Of a DNA stretch of 64,000 nucleotides, positions 9,845-20,858 are shown piece after piece. The translations under genes and the position numbers were made by a program. This stretch comes from Cladorrhinum sp. PSN259 (taxonomy: Eukaryota; Ascomycota; Sordariomycetes; Sordariales; Podosporaceae), in contig MU867122.1 in assembly GCA_033725935.1 (NCBI GenBank), forward strand, positions 124,001 to 188,000, read 5' to 3'. The notes below the pieces were generated by a model that was not told the DNA's origin, did not search any database, and worked only from the letters and a program-made list of their open reading frames with translations. Position 1 is the first letter of the stretch; each line of letters opens with the position of its first letter.

Positions 9845-11139
9845 GTTTGGAGTTTTGGCCTCTCGTGTGTTGTTAGTAGCAGTAGTTGTGGGTAACTTGA
9901 ACGAGCTGTGTGCGGATATGAAACTGACTTTTGATTATCCAAGTAGATGTACTCTTCAGCGTTTAAGAAGAGCGTTCCGGAGCCAGAGAGTGATTTATTT
10001 AAAGTCATTGAAGGTTGGTCGTGCACTTGGTACTCAGGTACCGACTCAATAATGGGAAACGTCTTACATCATGATGGTACGAAATAGCACTCGAATTCAA
10101 CCGTCGTACACGTACAGCTCATTTGTGCCATCTCCGGTTGTAACTTTGTACATGTTCGAGTCCCGACTTGTGTAACTTGCTCTAGTGAGACTCTCTCGAG
10201 ACCAAATTAAGAAGTTTGTTTACTTGAAAGGGGGCAGGATAGAAACCGTAAAACTCATCCGAAAGACCAGTGACAAGACAAGGGCCATGCCGAAAAGGAA
10301 ATCTGTAGAGTATGGTTGGTGGGGACACATTATCACTGACCCCGGCACTTGAGGGGACTCCTCAACTCCCACAGAACATCCCCCCAAGCTAACGACAAGT
10401 CCTGATGATCTATTGTCACCTATTCGTGACCTCGAAGCAAAAGTCCAGGCATTACCCATCACTCATGGTGCTCAAAACCGAAACACCGTGAAACCGGTAG
10501 ACAGAGCCTTGACGGTTCCGCCCAGCCTATCTTGTGTACCAAGCCCGCCTCGTGAGAATGCCAACATGAACTTGAGTGGCGTGGGTGATTTCCACCGTTC
10601 CGAAACAGACAACTAATAGGACTGCACATATTTCGAGACCACTTCGAATGTCGTCCTTATTCGGCAGTTCTCTCTCTTGCCCTATCACAAGGTCAGACAG
10701 CCAGCCACCCAGACTCTGCTAGTAATCCACCAAGAGCCTGGTCTCTGAATAGCCATGACCAGTCACGCAAGCGACCCATGACAACTACAGACCCACCATT
10801 AACAACCCAGCGCCACTGCGGTCCAGAAACCCACCATCATCATCACATCCAACCAGAACCTGAAGCAACCCCGCCCGATCAACCACTAGTTGTCCGCCCT
10901 CGACCACTTCTTCCCCTGCATCCACCAAGACGCTTTTCTCTCAACATACAAAACCCTCCGCTAAACAAAATTTCAAGACGCCCGACGAGTCTGAGTAGCC
11001 CCTCCTCTACATGATGGAAGCAACCGTCCACCGAACGGAATGTCCATCCTCGCCCAGCGAAACAATCAGAGAACGAGCAGAAAAGTACTTCCAACTAACA
11101 AGGACCTCGCCATGCCGGAAACTCTCATCTCTTGATCCC
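9845..11139. other. Intergenic, no gene seen
   Basis: Only short ORFs of biased composition (for example the His/Pro-rich one at 10778-11014) are present. No motif, RNA gene or repeat is recognised. Further decayed parts of the flavoenzyme relic downstream may be here but are not identifiable by eye. Confidence 0.45.
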
Positions 11140-11156
11140 TCGAGACCGTCCAGCTG

Positions 11157-11492
11157 TTGTGTCTGATGACCTCTTTCCTACTCGGATCACCACAATCAGC
11201 GCAGCTGTGGACCATCCACTCGCCCACGGTAAAAGCCTCCACGCAAGTAGGATGCTACTCGACCAATGCCTCGAGAAATATGACGCTCCTTGAGCGAGAA
11301 ATGAGGAAGAGGAACGATGCTGGGGAGGTTGGCGTGACCGGGTACAAAACGCACATCGACTATACGGATTGCGTAAGACGGGAATTCAACTTCAATGACG
11401 ATGCCTTCAGCAAGGTGTTGAATAGTATTAAGGGATTGCTGGATCCCGAGGGAATTTTGGCACAGGACAAGTCGGGAACTTGGACAAAGTGA
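11157..11492 (+). pseudogene. C-terminal relic of a VAO-type flavin oxidase
   Basis: The last 65 codons match the C-terminal pattern of vanillyl-alcohol-oxidase/4-cresol-dehydrogenase flavoproteins: VTGYKTHIDYTDCVRREF, NFNDDAF, then SIKGLLDPEGILAQDKSGTW, where intact family members usually end in DPNGILAPGKSGIW. Neither the FAD-binding domain nor most of the substrate domain is found in the preceding 1.5 kb, and the residues before about 11280 do not fit the family. A different frame at 11141-11285 is open and protein-like, which would fit a frameshift. I read this as a decayed 3' end. It ends 43 nt before the convergent transporter gene. Confidence 0.6.
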
Positions 11493-11534
11493 GGGGAAAT
11501 GATTTGCTAGGTGCTGTACTTAAATGTCCAAAGA

Positions 11535-13388
11535 TCAAGACTCATGAGCTGCACTCTCAATACGATACCCCTTAAATGCCCTTGTTGGCACCTTTCTCTC
11601 AAAGAGAATATCCAATTCTTCATATGTCCTCCCCTTGGTCTCTGGAACTCGCAAGTATGCCCAAACAAAGCACAGTGCTGCCAGTCCTCCAAAGAAGAAC
11701 CCCAGTTTGCCTTGCATGTTTGCCTCATCCGGGTTGATCATGTATGGGATGGCCACTGTCATGACACACCCGAGCGCGCCCTGTGCTGCTGTTGCGACGG
11801 CGATACTCTTCGACCGGACGCGAGTTGCGCTCGCTTCAGATATTATGACGAAGCAAACAGGCCCAATGGATATGTCGTAAAAGAAGTTCCACACAAGCAT
11901 GAGTGATGATTGCGCCCAGATCACTCCTGTGGGTCGGCCCGGGATGCAGTCAAGGATGCCAATGATGAGTTGCAGGACGATGAGGAAGGCTAGACCAGTG
12001 TTGTATATGGAACGCCGGCCGTAACGTACGATCAAAGGCCAGGAGACAACGGTGCCAAGAAACCCAACAGCTAATACCTGGTGTCAGCCGGTTCATTCTA
12101 AATGGGCAGTGCATCAACTTACCAAGGAACCCAATGCCCATCGAGAAAGCATCATCTGTTGGCAAACCAGCCAGCTGAAAGAAATATGTCCCATAATTAA
12201 TCAAGTAAATCCCACTTAGAACCTGCGTGCAATAAACTCCAACCGAGATCTCAGTGCGGCGCAAATTCACGCCCTTGAAGCAGTCCCAGTACGTGCTTCC
12301 CATCTCTAGCTCCTGCTCAAGCCGGTCTGTCTCAACAATGACGGCCAGCGTCTGCCTGACATTGACTTTCTTGGAAGACAACCTCGTCAACACAGCTTCA
12401 GCATCCGCGTACCGACCCTTGCGGACCAACCACCAAGGGCTTTCGGGCAACCACAAAAGCCCAGGCAAAATAGTCAAGCACCAAAACCACTGCAAGGCAA
12501 AAGGGATGGAGTACGCCCAGTGGTCGTTAAGCTTGCTCGTTCCCGCGCAAACGCCATTTGCCAGAAGTTGTCCCATGACGAAACACAAGTTGACATAGCT
12601 GGTCAAGACACCACGAATAGCCATCGGGCAGACTTCAGACGAGTAGGCGGGCGCGATAACGGCGTAACATCCGAGAACTAAACCACCCAGAAGTTCGCCG
12701 ACGAGGAGAACCTCCAAAGACCGCGCGAAAAACTGGATGAAGATGAGCGCGCTCGTCAATGCAACGCATACGCCAAAAGTCCATTTCCTGCCGTATCGCT
12801 CCATCGGATAACCAGCCACAAGAGCGCCAATGACTTGGCCAACCGGGTTACCCATCGATAGACCCGTCTGCCATGGCGCGCTGATTATGTACTGTGATTC
12901 ACGTCAGTTTCTCTATTGAGAATTCTGGGGGGGAAACAACATACCTCTCCTTCAAACAAATACCCGAAATCCTTCTGAAACTGAGGCATTGCATACAGAT
13001 TCCCAAGCAACTGGGGATCGAAAGCCAGCATGATCACACCGAGCGACACGAAGGCCGACCACCCAATGGCGGCCGGGTACAGTTTGCACGCATCGAAAAA
13101 AGTGAGACTGTGCTCGAGTTGGATCGCTTGGTCAAGTCCGATGTTATCCCCGGGCTTGGAGCTGCCCGCATCCGTTACGACAACTTGCTCCGGTGCCGGT
13201 TTTGCGGATCCCATCGCGGATTCTTCAGGAGATGGTGGTCCCAACTGCGTGTTGCGGTTGCCGATTCTCGACAGCAGAGGCGATGTCTCGGATGAACTGG
13301 ATGGTCCGGGTGATGGTGTCATTTTATTGGTAACCCCGCGTGAGCCTGCGAATTGCGAATAGGGATCCAAACTGGCGGCTGTAACCAT
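11535..13388 (-). CDS. MFS sugar transporter (maltose-permease-like)
   Basis: Plasma-membrane sugar/H+ symporter family with about twelve spans. Exons complement(11535..12070, 12123..12891, 12945..13388) give 582 aa from the ATG at 13388; an ATG at 13322 would give 560 aa and one at 13559 gives 639 aa. Both introns (52 and 53 nt) have good donors and restore GEYIISAPWQTGLSMG and the second-half transmembrane frame. Family marks are MERYGRKWTF after span 2, PESPWWLVRKGR at the end of span 6, VRYGRRS in the second half and PETKGRTYEELDILFERKVP at the cytosolic C-terminus. The long Ser/Pro-rich N-terminal tail is typical of fungal alpha-glucoside permeases. The substrate could also be a quinate- or glycoside-type molecule. 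It lies beside the flavoenzyme relic and may once have served the same pathway. Confidence 0.9.
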
Positions 13389-14925
13389 GAATTCCGGCGC
13401 CCATGCATTCACCCTATCAACCGCGAGGAGTTTGGCCGTGATAAGGGAGGCATGTAACGTTGTTCCTTCGTGAGGGAGGAGCGACGTCACCCACCTAATA
13501 AAAGGCACAGGCCCGTGTAACTTGAAGGCGCAAAGCTGAAATTTAGAGAATCCGTGCACGAATCAGTGTTTTTTTTCAAAACTATACTCCTCTCACCTCG
13601 GAGACGCTCATTGTTGTGCGCCAGTTCTTTTGCTGTGGGAACCCGGCTTGCTAGCACTGATTCCCACCAATGGCACTTAAGTTCACAAGCTTCCTGACCT
13701 CGTGAAAGGATACTGATAATTCAATGGCGTCTGTACTTGAGCGCCTTCCCAGAGGTCGGGAGGGCTACCATGCGCGGGTATTGCAAATGATGCAATTGTT
13801 TGCCCTGACATCAACCCGGATGCATTTGCAGACAAATGCGGGAAGAGTATGGATACCTCTTCCTCTCCACTGCAGATGCCCACTATGGCTGTCTGTCCTA
13901 GCTTTCCAAATAGTCTGAGTCAGCCCCAGGACAACACAAATCTTATCTCGGATGTCTTTACATTTGGCGTGCTAAGTGGTTGAAAGGACGGCTAAACGTT
14001 TAACTCACCATACCAAGTATGATTTCTGGAGCATATACTTCAGCCATGGAGCTGGTGATTGATCCCAGTCATGACGGAGCAAATGGCTAGTCAGCGTATC
14101 TGCCCAGTACTCGAAATCACGGAAAGGAATGACTGCCTGGCGTGACGGAGAAAGTACTTCAATCACCCAAGCAGACCCGCGTGAAATATCCGCGCTTGAG
14201 TAACGATTCCTTGAGAATCAAGTTCTTCCCGATGCGACCAAACAGTGGTCCTAAATTGCTGGCGTCTTTGGTACGTAGTTGGCCTTGTTCTATCGGGCGC
14301 TGGGGATCGTGTTTGTCGTTGCTGAAGAAAGAGTAGTCGCGTTGTACAGGCTCAGAATCGGGCCTGCCCTTGATACTTGACTGTTTAGAAATCAGAGCCT
14401 GCAAATCATTAGACTGGTAGCAGTGTGTGCATTTCGCTACATTGGACTGCAAGACAATAAGGATGTGGGCTAGCGCACTCAGGGGAATGCCAACGCGTCA
14501 TGGTGATGGTTGACGGCGAAGAAACAAGATGGATGTTTCGAATGCACCCAGATTCAGGTTGACCTGGGATGTAGGTCATTGGTTCAACCTTGGGGGTCTG
14601 CCTGCAGCTGCTGCCAGAGAAAATCCAGGAGCACTTGCCTTGGTGTAGGCCAACTGAAATCAGCCATAGGCGCGTCAGTTCTACCATCATGCGTCACACT
14701 GCTATGGAAGGTAGCAGATGCTTTAAGATAAAGAGTACAGTACTTCCAGGTCAGCATGTTTGAAACCTTTGCATTGTGTAAGAACATATAGAACATTTTA
14801 TTTTTCATTAAAATAAAACGTGATTTTCTGTTGCTTTTAGTATTTTCCCAAAACGGAAAAAATTACTCGCGAATCCGCCTGTCCGTCCGAGACAATCGTG
14901 CCTTCCGTAAGTGCAGATATCGAAA
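13389..14925. other. Intergenic, no gene seen
   Basis: The 5' region of the transporter followed by about 1 kb of unremarkable sequence. ORFs up to 97 codons (for example complement 14159-14452) show no motif. No repeat is recognised. Confidence 0.45.
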
Positions 14926-14997
14926 TCCGGTATAGTGTAACGGTTAACATATCGCGTTTTCACCGCGAAGCTCGGGGTTCGATTCCCCGTACCGGAG
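14926..14997 (+). tRNA. tRNA-Glu (anticodon UUC)
   Basis: A 72-nt cloverleaf without intron. The acceptor stem TCCGGTA pairs with TACCGGA, with discriminator G. The A box tagtgtaacgg matches TRGYNNARNNG. The anticodon stem TCGCG/CGCGA encloses the loop TTTTCAC, giving anticodon TTC. The B box is ggttcgattcc, with a CGGGG/CCCCG T stem. A T-run for Pol III termination follows. Confidence 0.96.
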
Positions 14998-15002
14998 TTT
15001 CA

Positions 15003-15031
15003 AGTCGTAAATACGACTGACAATTTTTTTT
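15003..15031 (+). terminator. Pol III terminator of tRNA-Glu
   Basis: A small hairpin (AGTCGTA ... TACGACT, 15003-15018) is followed by eight T residues at 15024..15031, just downstream of the tRNA. The T-run is the expected Pol III stop; the hairpin is incidental or may aid release. Confidence 0.7.
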
Positions 15032-15869
15032 CTCAAATTTTTTCTTTGCGCTAGTATCCACTCTTCATCACCTTTACATTAAAAATTACGTCACATAAAC
15101 ACTGATTATAAGAAAAAACATCGCACTTACATAAATGTTAATTACAATTTAGAAAACGCATTATAGACAAAAGGTTAAGTATGATCTGAAACATTACTAA
15201 CAGTTTTTAAGGCCTAAAACAAGCCCAATTAATTATAGTAAAGTTCTTTAGTAAGTACGCCCATGGAAGGCCATAATGCCTGCGCTCTTTTAAGGCTTGC
15301 ATGAAATGTAAATCGGCCAGGTGCGTGCGACCGTGATTACCATTTATTCACGTAACTTGAGGCAAGCGCAAATCTCCAATTGCCACTGCACACAGCACCT
15401 GGGAAGTTCCTGCCCCGTGCCTTCCTTTCAATGGCGCTCAATTCGGCTTCACCGATGTTAGCCTTCAGGAAGACCCGGTGCACTCAGCCCCCCTTTTCTG
15501 TTAGGTTCAGCTTTGTTTGCGAAACAATGCCCCCTTCCCCAAATTACATATTTTAAGCGATAGATCTGCGTAATTTACGGGGTTCACTTAATTATAAGAC
15601 GCAGCAACCAGCCCAGGTTTGCACTTGCCCTGCACCTCCCTTCATATCAGATTGGATTTGCCAGTGACTCCTTGAAGTTCTGTCAGTTTCACCATTGACA
15701 TCATAGGTCATCAACCGGGCTCTTATCATTTAATAAGCAACTGAACGCCATTTACACTTGTTGCAAAATTCTTCTTCTCTTTCTCTTCCCCCCAATAAAA
15801 CAACAGTTCCCCAACAACAAAAAACTAGCCATCATCATCAAGTCACGAAAGTCGTCACGACTAAGGAAA
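15032..15869. other. AT-rich tRNA flank, possible mutated transposon remnant
   Basis: From 15032 to about 15260 the sequence is visibly AT-rich and TpA-rich compared with its surroundings, and it contains no ORF. Such patches beside tRNA genes are often old insertions worn down by repeat-induced point mutation. The rest, to 15869, is of ordinary composition. Confidence 0.4.
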
Positions 15870-16070
15870 ATGTGCACCGAACAAAGGACAATCTGCCACT
15901 CGCCGGGATGCAGAGCCGATATTGGCCGAAAGATAACAACCAAGTGCGATAAAGCGAGTAGAACACCACTCAAAGTTTGCGTTCCGAGTCAGCGAACCGT
16001 CAAGGACGTGAAGTCGGCGAGGGACTTATGCGAGAGGTGTGCAGTCAAGAGGAGGGAGAGCAAGTCATGA
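15870..16070 (+). CDS. Possible small Cys-rich protein
   Basis: A 66-codon ORF beginning MCTEQRTICHSPGCRADIG and ending DLCERCAVKRRESKS. It has seven Cys including the terminal CxxC, and high Lys/Arg content. It resembles the short Met-Cys basic proteins widespread and unannotated in Pezizomycotina; a zinc-bound structure is plausible. There is no signal peptide. It stands alone between non-coding stretches, with an AT- and pyrimidine-rich leader. The function is unknown. Confidence 0.5.
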   Translation: MCTEQRTICHSPGCRADIGRKITTKCDKASRTPLKVCVPSQRTVKDVKSARDLCERCAVKRRESKS

Positions 16071-17898
16071 TGCCAAGGGAGGCGTGTCATCATTGATTGA
16101 TCAAACTGGGTCTTCCACCGGTAGGCTTAGACTGGTTGGTTTTGTTGTGATCCAAAAGGAAAAAAAGAGTGTTTGTGTTCTCGGTTGGCTGCGTTGGCTT
16201 TTGCTGGGAATGGGTGTTCCGGAGGCCTCGGTTTATTTTGTGGTATTGTTATGCCGGTGGCGTCTCTAACTAGTCATCATCTCACGCGACAGTGCTAGGT
16301 TTCTTTTCATTTCAAGTCGAGATAGCATGTGATTTGGTGCTTGATATCATTCCCATGCCTTTCTTAGATTGCAGCTGTCCTTAAGCCACGAAATCTTTTG
16401 TTTTTCCTGTTGTTCAAGTTCATTCCTGGCGAATTGAATGAGTCAGCTCTAGGCTCAGCGGCAAGTAAATATCAGAGATGATGTGAGCGAGTGTATAACC
16501 AGAGTAGCTTAGCATATTGCTGCAATATTTGTCTCTTACCTTCCTTAGTCACGCAAGGGGTTTCTTGAGAATTACCCACGGGTGGATTGAGCGGGAAACG
16601 GTTGAGCATTTGGAAAGAACCTTCCGAGTCCACAACCTCCATAGTCCATACGGCTCTTTCATAATTGTATCAAAATACAGCCCTCTCGGGGGGCTTCGGA
16701 GAGATTGAGGGTTTCGGAAGCCGTCCAGTAATGATTCAATTTCGAACCGGTATTCTGAATAAGTTGGAAACGTTTGACTGGGAATATTAGCTATGTGTTC
16801 GCACTGAGCTATTCCCAAGACCCGTATCCCCGGCTAGGTAGGTCGGCGATAATATGCATGTCACTTTATCATGTTTATTCCAAAAGTGAAGTGACCTGTT
16901 TGCTCTTTGCGTGTGTGGGTAGGTAAGAGGCCAAAGTGTCCAACGCCGTCAGTGTGGAAGTAGTATCGCATTAATCTTTGTGGCTGAAGCCCTCCGAGAT
17001 AAGCCTTCGCATGAACCACCACCAGTGTGGACATGAATCTTTAGCATTCGCACAATTCATGGCTGTCATCAATGTGATCGTGTGATCAGTCTCGTGCATA
17101 TCAAATTTATATCGGCGAGTCGTGGTTTGACACTGGCAGCCGTTCATTATCATGAGAAGAGCGTCCATCCGCACTTCGATGGTTGCCACCCGGTGTGTCA
17201 CGGGCCGTGACAATGCACTATTGGTACATCAGTGGCGCATCCAAGTGGTATTCATGGGTGTGTGTCGGCCTGTCCTCGAGGGGTGCCCTCATCAACTTGC
17301 ACCTCGTCTGTGCCAGGGTATCCCTGCCAGTGCCTTGCCAGATAGCTTGAAGGTCTACCGGGTCCAGTCCTCAGTTCAAAATGCATGTCAGAATCCCAAT
17401 GCCGACCAAGAGACCAACGCTCCGGGACCGAGCCATGAATTGAAAAGCCATTCCACCCGTTATATGGATACATCGGAGTCAAGATGATCGTATGGTGTTG
17501 TTGAGAACGAGTCTTGGTCAACTCCGGGCTTATCTCTTCCTGTCATGTTCGTCCATGATGAATATCCGAAGAGCAATCGATGTCATCATCTCAGAGAAAG
17601 ATAGGGAGAGGGAAAAAAAAATCCCCGTACACAGGTGTAATCGTGCAGAGCTGCCACCCGACTGCCCCAGTCTATAAAACCTCGATGTTTTCTTTTCCCC
17701 TGACAGTCCGAGTCGACCCTTCAGTTTCTTCGTTTCATGTGTCCTAATTACTGAGGTTTTGTGCTTCAACACCAACATCTCGGTCTTTTAGACACAGGGG
17801 TTTGATAATTGTGATAGTATTGGCTAGCTGCTAATATCTAACTAACAATTCTAGGCTTCTAGGCTTCCAGCCTTCATTTCAGTCTGATTGCTTTCAAC
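16071..17898. other. Intergenic, no gene seen
   Basis: Scattered ORFs up to 111 codons with no motif or expected codon pattern. Just before the next ORF there is a short near-repeat ttctaggcttctaggcttccag at about 17850-17872. No RNA gene is found. Confidence 0.45.
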
Positions 17899-19092
17899 AT
17901 GGCCAGCGAAAAGAAAGGGGAAGAGGTGAACAAAAATTCTCTCAACACTCCCCGGGCCGGACTCGAAGAGATTGCTCCAGGCACGAGCCGAGATCCGTGC
18001 CCACTGGCAGCTCGGGATGCTGCCACCCCGCCTGAGAGGCACCCCGCTTCAGGCTCGAGACGACTTGTGCCAGAGTCGAGAAGCCGTCTAAACTCGGCTC
18101 GACCGGCCGGACCCCCAGAGGATTCAAGACCCGAGAATCGTGTCCAGAGCCGCTTCGATCCTCAAGCCTTCAGACCGCACTGCACTCACACAAGGGGCAG
18201 AATTCAAATTCCTCCTCCTCATCCTCCTCCTCCTTCTCCACCTCCTTTTCTTCTTCCTCTTCCTTCCTCTCAGGCTCATATGATACTTGGATACCCTCCT
18301 CATCGTCACCCAGCTCTCCCTGGCCCTGGAGCGCAACCAAATTTTCGGCCCTTGACAGTCTTCCAGAGATTTTCAGACTCACAGGCCGTCCGACCGCCTC
18401 CTTGGCCTCTTCCATGTCCTCATCGGCCTAGCATTCAATACCCGCCCCCTCCCCTGCGCCCTATGTTGCCCGGGCCTATCCAGTATCCCCCCTATCCCCC
18501 ATATCCCGAACCCCTGGCTTTCTCGCATCGCCCGGCCCTGTATCCAACTCTCGGGACAGCATACAGTGGCCTCCCCCCTCCTCCGCCACGGTCCACTCAG
18601 AATTCGAGCAATGGCCCTCATCAAGTTATCCCGCCTCCGCAGCAGAGCAGGCCGAACCAGGGCCCAAGCCGGAGGGATATTCCTTCGGCCAGGCGCCAAC
18701 GAACTACGGACGAAGCTCTAGAAGCCAGACACATACAGCGATTAGAAGAGAGAGAACATGAGCGTCGGCTTCAACTCCATGGAGCTGACCGCTGGGCCCC
18801 CCTCATCGTCGATGGAACCATCCCGCTCCATGCTCGTCGAGGGGGGGCCGCCGGACCAGCCACACCCGGACCAGAAGCTCGGCAGCTCCAAGCTTCCACT
18901 GGCAACAGCAACAGCCGTACACCAGCTCAGGCAGAGCGCGGGCGGGCCGTCTTCAGCCCCGGGACCTGGTGTTGGACGACAGCAGCTGCAGCCTCGCCTG
19001 CGACCACAGCTAGTTCCGGGTCCCGGTGGTCACAAGAGGGGGATCTGTCCACTGCATCTACTCCGAGTGGCCCGGAAGTCAGTGATAAATAA
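17899..19092 (+). CDS. Proline-rich disordered orphan protein
   Basis: A single open frame of 397 codons starting MASEKKGEEVNKNS. No family recognised. The first 100 residues are charged and Ser/Arg-rich. Residues about 100-270 are dominated by Pro, with tracts such as PPPHPPPPSPPPF and the Tyr-Pro repeat IQYPPYPPYPEP. A short charged stretch follows (TTDEALEARHIQRLEERE), probably the only helix, and then an Ala/Thr/Gly/Ser-rich tail. There is no signal peptide or membrane span. Tyr-Pro-rich tracts suggest a scaffold or an RNA- or actin-associated protein, but that is speculation. A second frame open at 18758-19219 may mean an unseen intron alters the C-terminus. It could be a lineage-specific gene or a chance ORF in biased sequence. 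Confidence 0.45.
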   Translation: MASEKKGEEVNKNSLNTPRAGLEEIAPGTSRDPCPLAARDAATPPERHPASGSRRLVPESRSRLNSARPAGPPEDSRPENRVQSRFDPQAFRPHCTHTRGRIQIPPPHPPPPSPPPFLLPLPSSQAHMILGYPPHRHPALPGPGAQPNFRPLTVFQRFSDSQAVRPPPWPLPCPHRPSIQYPPPPLRPMLPGPIQYPPYPPYPEPLAFSHRPALYPTLGTAYSGLPPPPPRSTQNSSNGPHQVIPPPQQSRPNQGPSRRDIPSARRQRTTDEALEARHIQRLEEREHERRLQLHGADRWAPLIVDGTIPLHARRGGAAGPATPGPEARQLQASTGNSNSRTPAQAERGRAVFSPGTWCWTTAAAASPATTASSGSRWSQEGDLSTASTPSGPEVSDK

Positions 19093-20858
19093 GAAGAGGG
19101 AGACGAAGTGTGTGAAAGCCCGCAGCGGGCTAAACGCCAGTGGAAGGGGAAGCAGAAAGGTGAGCGTCGACCAAAGCTATGTACTAGGTATAGCACCTTC
19201 TTCCTCAAGAAGGAACTGAAGCAACCGGTCATGATTTAGCTGAAAGAGGTCGCTCCTTGGATAGTGAACAGGGGGTATCGAATGGAGAGTACGGGGACAA
19301 ACCTGGCTGGTCGGGGATTCGAGGGTTTTCCGCTTGTTGCTCGTGAATGACGCCGAGAAGGATAATGAAGGTCTGGAGTGAAGACACTGTGGGACTCGAG
19401 AAGAAAACAAAGGGAAAAAGTGAGGGGGGGTGAAAGGAATGGGGAAAAAACGGGAGAAAAAGGGGAAAAAAAAAAAAAAAAAAAAAAACAAAGGAAAAAG
19501 GTATAAAAGACGTCTCCTGGGCACCAAAAAGACCGAATCGTTTCACGGTGGAGGAGAGTGCATCATAAAACACAACAAGACTGCTGAGTGTAGATTTCAT
19601 TTTGTAAGGATAATCTTGATATTTAATAATGCTTTTTTCGCACTGGCCATCTTCGGTTTACCCCAACCCCTAATTCCCTGGCAAAATTCCCTATCATGTT
19701 CAGTGACCACTCACAGAGTTTCCAGGGATGTAAATTCATATACGACTCGGCGATGTGCTTCAAGATTGTCTCAACCGTATGCTCTTTCTCACCTAACCCA
19801 GCCACTATAACCCTAATCTGAATCTGCAAGAATCCATGAACAGTGAGATGATCGTCATGACCGTCAAGCTCCATCATCATTCACTAGCAGTGAGCCGCAG
19901 TGATTTTGCTTCAGGCTTCATACTGTGAGCTGATATTACCGCTCCTTCAGGAGATCCATATTAAAAGCCAAGAGGTTATCTGAAGACCTGGCGCGGCAAG
20001 AAGAAACTTTTGATAAGGAACTTGTGTAAACAGCCATGAGAAGCACGCGCATGAATAAATAATGGAACAAAGGGCTCCTCAAGCCGCACCTTGAAAGAAT
20101 CAGACAATGGCCACCGGCGATGAAAACCCATCAAGTCATGTATCATGGTATTGTACATAAATCATGCAAGAGAACCACATGACATCGTGGACAAGTTACC
20201 TACTTACCTGACCTGTCTGTACGTACTACTGTATCAAACGCAAGAATATATCATCGATAACCTCTTTTAGGTATACAGAACGCAAGTGGCTTTCTTACGT
20301 GATGCCATACTACCAAGGTTTCTGCTTAAACGGAAAACAGAAAAAAAAAAAAAAACAGAGAAAAACATAAACACCATAACCCCATTCAATGCTCACCAGC
20401 CACAAACTCATGTCTTATCCTCCAAAGGCGCCTCGGTGCCCTCTCTGAAACGCACCGAAGCCTCCCCGAACCAATTTTCAAATTCACTGAGTGCTCCACG
20501 ATAAAAGAAATAAAACTTAATCAGCAATCGGTTCCATTTGTTTTACCCGCCAGTGGCTTTTAGTTTCGAGAACAAGAAGCCACGAGACCGATGCGTGACT
20601 TGACATTTCAAGCCACAATATTTTGGACAAATTCGACAATTGGCATCACATTCATGCTAGGGTACTTTTCCCTTCATGAAAATGTTCACCTACCAGCCAT
20701 TTCCACAACCAATGTGAACATTCGACAAACACCACCTCTCGAGCGTCCATAAATTATGCAACATGCGGTAACACCACGTTATTAACACTGATTGATCATA
20801 TCATTAATCCTTACTTGCAGCAATAACAAATCATCACAGAATCACAGAAAACACTACC
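19093..20858. other. Intergenic with homopolymer runs
   Basis: No gene is supported. It contains A-runs of 23 nt (19466-19488) and 15 nt (20341-20355), and AT-rich sequence towards the 3' side of Rap1. The ORFs here are artefacts of the low-complexity tracts. Confidence 0.5.
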
